DNA from: Tomocerus qinae
Lineage: Eukaryota > Arthropoda > Collembola > Entomobryomorpha > Tomoceridae
Assembly (NCBI GenBank): GCA_020055645.1
Contig: CM034546.1
Span: forward strand, 53,134,001-53,198,000
Length of the DNA stretch: 64,000 bases
Direction of reading: 5' to 3'
A program made the translations under genes and the position numbers. The notes below the pieces were generated by a model that made no database searches, was not told the origin of the DNA, and worked only from the letters and a program-made list of their open reading frames with translations. Numbering within the stretch: position 1 is the stretch's first letter; every line of letters begins with the position of its first letter. Positions 59,640-64,000 of this stretch are shown here, in pieces.

Positions 59640-60165
59640 CCTCCGATGACAATATAATATGTCAGTATTCAAAAAAACCATCAGTGAAATTTATCAGCAT
59701 CCTAACAAGTCTAGTGACAGTTAATATGGGATAGCATTGGGAGAAAGCAAACTAACTTTGCATTCTCAGTGACAAATGCCCCATCAGTCAGATTTGACTA
59801 AATCTGAATGTCGCCACTACTATCTTTGTCTTTCTTGGAATTGTGTCCCATTGCCACTACTGCTATTACTACCTACCTATTCTATCCTACCTTATCTACC
59901 TATGCTAATCATTATCTAATTTCATCCGTAAACTTAACTGAACTTACTTTTCTACGATCACTTACCTCTTGACTCGGGCCCGACTTACATCTCGACGGTG
60001 TTGTCCGCACCGAGAGATTTCTAGAAAAACGCCCCCTTTCCTTACTTATTCTTCATTAAAAAATTACATCTATTTATATTTCAAAATTGTTCTACCTACT
60101 TCAATCTGACGCTAAATTCAGCCGCTCTGTCCCAAAAAATAAATATAAGTCCCATTTCCCTACAT
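59640..60165. other. Intergenic; nothing recognised
   Basis: Pyrimidine-rich sequence (about 59810-60160) with no coding frame or defined element ends. Confidence 0.4.
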
Positions 60166-60167
60166 TG

Positions 60168-60358
60168 GTCCTAACCTAACTCCTGATACAATGGTTTGTT
60201 ACATTGTCGCGGTCATGATAAAATGGTTTGTTACATTGTCGCGGTGTCGCGGTCATGATAAAATGGTTTGTTACTTTGTCTCAGCCATGGTAAAATGGTT
60301 TGTTACTTTGTAGCAGTCATGATGAAATGGCTTGTTACTTAGTAATGTTAGGCAGACG
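60168..60358. mobile_element. Half copy of the palindromic MITE
   Basis: Matches the right arm of the element at 59249-59518 (AACTCCTGATACAATGG to GGCAGACGA). A local duplication TGTCGCGG is present. One arm only, so it would not fold. Confidence 0.7.
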
Positions 60359-60687
60359 ATATAACATTGTCAGAATGATGTGAATGCTTGTTTATTTGCT
60401 ACACGTCACTCTCAGAATCATGTCAAAGAGATGGTTAACACTATGGTTTATGTACTGGAATGTATTTTATTTTTAATTAAAGCGACTGTACATTTAACGT
60501 CAGTAGTAAACTTTATTACTTTAGTCGAAATGTTGATTTTCGCTGATAAAGCCACTGGGGCGGATAGGCTGTGTGCACGTTGACAGCAGAAAAGAGAGTC
60601 CAGGGAAGAAAAATGTCCGCCTCTTATTGAAAAAGAAAATCCACGGGAATTTTTTATGCTTAATATAATAATTGGTCAGTGTGTCAT

Positions 60688-63600
60688 CGGTTTCATAGTC
60701 TGCAATTCCACTATTGCCACAAAGATGTTGTTTCTGATGGAAATCAGTTTTTCTAGTTTCAATTATTTCCGCTTTCAATTAATGATATTTTAAACAAATG
60801 TTGATCGTTGGAATTAATTATTATGCGCAAGATTTATAGTTTTCTACTGTTTCAATAATGGAACAATGATTGTTATAATGTTCATAATAAATTATTTTGC
60901 CTACAAGATATATAACAAACATGCGTCTGTTATCAACAATACTTCCTTGGCCTTAATTTAAAAAAATGAGATTCACTTATTTCATATCAAACTTTGGAAT
61001 AAGGCTTGGAAAAACAACAACAATGCAGTCTAGGTGTTTCTGACGAAATCTAGTTTTTGTAGATTCAATTTGTTTCACATGCAATTGTATGTCGTTTTTT
61101 GAAAGGTTGATGGTTGGCGATATTTAATATATGCGGTTTCATAGTCTGCAATTCCACTATTGCCAGAAAGATGTCGTTTCTGATGGAAATCAGTTTCTCT
61201 AGTTTCAATTATTTCCACTCTCAACTAATGATATTTTAAACAAATGTTGATCGTTGGAATTAATTATTATGCGCAAGATTTATAGTTTTCTACTGTTTCA
61301 ATAATGGAACAATGATTGTTATAATGTTCATAATAAATTATTTTGCCTACAAGATATATAACAAACATGCGTCTGTTATCAACAATACTTCCTTGGCCTT
61401 AATTTAAAAAAATGAGATTCAACTATTTCATATCTAACTTTGGAATAAGGCTTGGAAAAACAATAACAATACAGTAATAGTGTTTCTGACGAAAACCAGT
61501 TTTTCCAGTTTCAATTTGTTTCACATTCAATTGTATGCAATGTTTATATTTAATATATATGGTTTCATAGTCTGCAATTCCACTATTGCCAGAAAGATGT
61601 CGTTTCTGATGGAAATCAGTTTTTCTAGTTTCAATTATTTCCACTTTCAATTAATGATATTTTAAACAAATGTCGATCATTGGAATTAATTATTATGCGC
61701 AAGATTTATAGTATTCTACAGTTTCAATAATGGAACAATGATTGTTATAATGTTCATACTAAAATATTTTGCCTACAAGATATATAACAAACATGCGTAT
61801 GTTATCAACATGCTTCCTCGGCCTTAATTTAAAAAATGAGATTCAACTATTTCATATCAAACTTTGGAATAAGGCTTGGAAAAACAACAACAATACAGTA
61901 ATAGTGTTTCTGACGAAAACCAGTCTTTCCAGTTTCAATTTGTTTCACATTCAATTGTATGCAATGTTTATATTTAATATATGCGGTTTCATAGTCTGCA
62001 ATTCCACTATTGCCAGAAAGATGTCGTTTCTGATGGAAATCAGTTTTTCTAGTTTCAATTATTTCCACTTTCAATTAAATGATATTTTAAACAAATGTTG
62101 ATCGTTGGAATTAATTATTATGCGCAAGGTTTATAGTTTTCTACTGTTTCAATAATGCAACAAATATGGTTATGATGTTCATACTAAAATATTTTTCCTA
62201 CAAGATGTATAACAAACATGCGTCTGTTATCAACAATACTTCCTTGGCCTTAATATGAAAAAATGAGATTCACCTATTTCATATCAAACTTTGGAATAAG
62301 GCTTGGAAAAACAACAACAATGCAGTCTAGGTGTTTCTGATGAAATCTAGTTTTTGTAGTTTCAATTTGTTTCACATGCAATTGTATGTAGTTTTTTTCA
62401 AAGTTTGATGGTTGGTGATATTTAATATATGCGGTTTCATAGTCTGCAATTCCACTATTGCCAGAAAGATGTCGTTTCTGATGGAAATCAATTTTTCTAG
62501 TTTCAATTATTTCCACTTTCAATTAAATGATATTTTAAACAAATGTTGATCGTTGGAATTAATTATTATTCGCAAGGTTTATAGTTTTCTACTGTTTCAA
62601 TAATGCAACAAAGATGGTTATGATGTTCATACTAAAATATTTTTCCTACAAGATGTATAACAAACATGCGTCTGTTATCAACAATACTTCCTTGGCCTTA
62701 ATATGAAAAAATGAGATTCACCTATTTCATATCAAGCTTTGGAATAAGGCTTGGAAAAACAACAACAATGCAGTCTAGGTGTTTCTGATGAAATCTAGTT
62801 TTTGTAGTTTCAATTTGTTTCACATGCAATTGTATGTAGTTTTTTTCAAAGTTTGATGGTTGGTGATATTTAATATATGCGGTTTCATAGTCTGCAATTC
62901 CACTATTGCCAGAAAGATGTCGTTTCTGATGGAAATCAATTTTTCTAGTTTCAATTATTTCCACTTTCAATTAATAATATGTTAAACAAATGTTGATCGT
63001 TGGAATTAATTATTATGCGCAAGATTTATAGTTTTCTACTGTTTCAATAATGGAACAATGATTGTTATAATGTTCATACTAAAATATTTTACCTACAAGA
63101 TATATAACAAACATGCGTCTGTTATCAACAATACTTCCTTGGCCTTAATTTAAAAAAATGAGATTCAACTATTTCATATCAAACTTTGGAATAAGGCTTG
63201 GAAAAACAACAACAATACAGTAATAGTGTTTCAAACAAAAACCAGTTTTTCTTGTTTCAATTAGTTTCATATTCAATTGTATGTACTTTTTTTCAAAGAT
63301 TGATGGTTGGCGATATTTAATTAATGCGGTTTCATAGTCTGCAAGTGCACTTTTACCTCAAAGATGTCATTTCTGATGGAAATCAGTTTTTCCAGTTTCA
63401 ATTATTTCCACTTTCAATTAAATGATATTTTAAACAAATGCTGATCGTTGGAATTAATTATTATGCGCAAGTTTTATAGTTTTCTACTGTTTCAATAATG
63501 GAACAATGATTGTTATAATGTTCATAATAAATTATTTTGCCTACAAGATATATAACAAACATCCGTCTGTTATCAACAATACTTACTTGGCCTTAATATG

Positions 63601-64000
63601 AAAAAATGAGATTCAACTATTTCATATCTAACTTTGGAATAAGGCTTGGAAAAACAACAACAATGCAGTTTAGGTGTTTCTGACGAAATCTAGTTTTCTA
63701 GTTTCAATTTGTTTCACATGCAATTGTATGTAGTTTTTTTTCAAAGGTTGATGGTTGGCGATATTTAATATATGCGGTTTCATAGTCTGCAATTCCACTA
63801 TTGCCAGAAAGATGTCGTTTCTGATGGAAATCAGTTTCTCTAGTTTCAATTATTTCCACTCTCAACTAATGATATTTTAAACAAATGTTGATCGTTGGAA
63901 TTAATTATTATGCGCAAGATTTATAGTTTTCTACTGTTTCAATAATGGAACAATGATTGTTATAATGTTCATTATAAATTATTTTGCCTACAAGATATAT
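60688..64000. repeat. Satellite array, about 425-448 bp per unit, continues beyond the window
   Basis: The landmark GTTGATCGTTGGAATTAATT or a close variant recurs at about 60800, 61247, 61672, 62097, 62545, 62993, 63440 and 63887, giving two unit lengths (about 425 and 447 bp) that differ by a 22-bp block. Each unit holds two related segments (TTTCTGATGGAAATCAG... and TTTCTGACGAAAACCAG..., each followed by CAGTTTCAATT-like sequence), so it arose by an internal doubling. On the minus strand most units keep a 75-82-codon frame with two copies of an IETxKTxFxQKH motif. Whether it is translated is unknown. Confidence 0.85.

Overview
This is eukaryotic DNA, AT-rich, with spliced genes whose introns are mostly 50-350 bp and heavy transposon content. 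The host genes point to an arthropod. The paired F-box/leucine-rich genes and the gustatory-receptor-like membrane proteins suggest a springtail (Collembola) to me, but that is an inference from style and not a verified match.

Layout. 1-310: end of an RS-rich coding exon. 539-840: two exons of a mu-class glutathione S-transferase. 1316-3210 (minus): the first exons of SDA1/SDAD1. 3781-5536: a foldback-type element whose long inverted ends are satellite arrays. 7296-17497 (plus): a 17-exon MSH6 mismatch-repair gene, cut inside an exon by a 4.6 kb Ty3/Gypsy retrotransposon with identical LTRs. About 19.2-21.6 kb: an unrecognised gene with tandemly duplicated exons. 24.3-26.8 and 31.9-36.5 kb: two paralogous F-box genes. 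38.1-39.7 and 52.8-58.1 kb: two paralogous receptor-like membrane protein genes, the second with a LINE and other elements in its intron. 60.7-64.0 kb: a satellite of about 425-448 bp per unit that runs off the window.

Between and inside these genes lie at least fifteen transposon copies whose ends can be set from terminal repeats and target-site duplications (TSDs). They include hAT-type MITEs with 8-bp TSDs, elements with 9-bp TSDs, a TAA-type Harbinger-like MITE, a TA-type palindromic MITE, a Helitron-like family with A|TC...CTAG|T ends, a family with TIR TGTTAACGGCAATAAG and CATA/TATA TSDs, and three elements whose inverted termini are themselves tandem arrays.

The main pattern is that almost every host gene that can be aligned to a known family or to a paralog in the window is broken: in-frame stops, frameshifts, lost splice sites or insertions. 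In contrast the Gypsy polyprotein (980 aa plus 340 aa, one stop between) and the LINE reverse transcriptase (639 aa) are open over kilobases. This argues against random sequencing error as the cause of the host lesions and suggests a decaying genomic compartment (a non-recombining or dispensable chromosome region, or a block of duplicated pseudogenes). Many of the stops are TGA codons standing where Trp or Cys is expected, which is reported separately as an observation.
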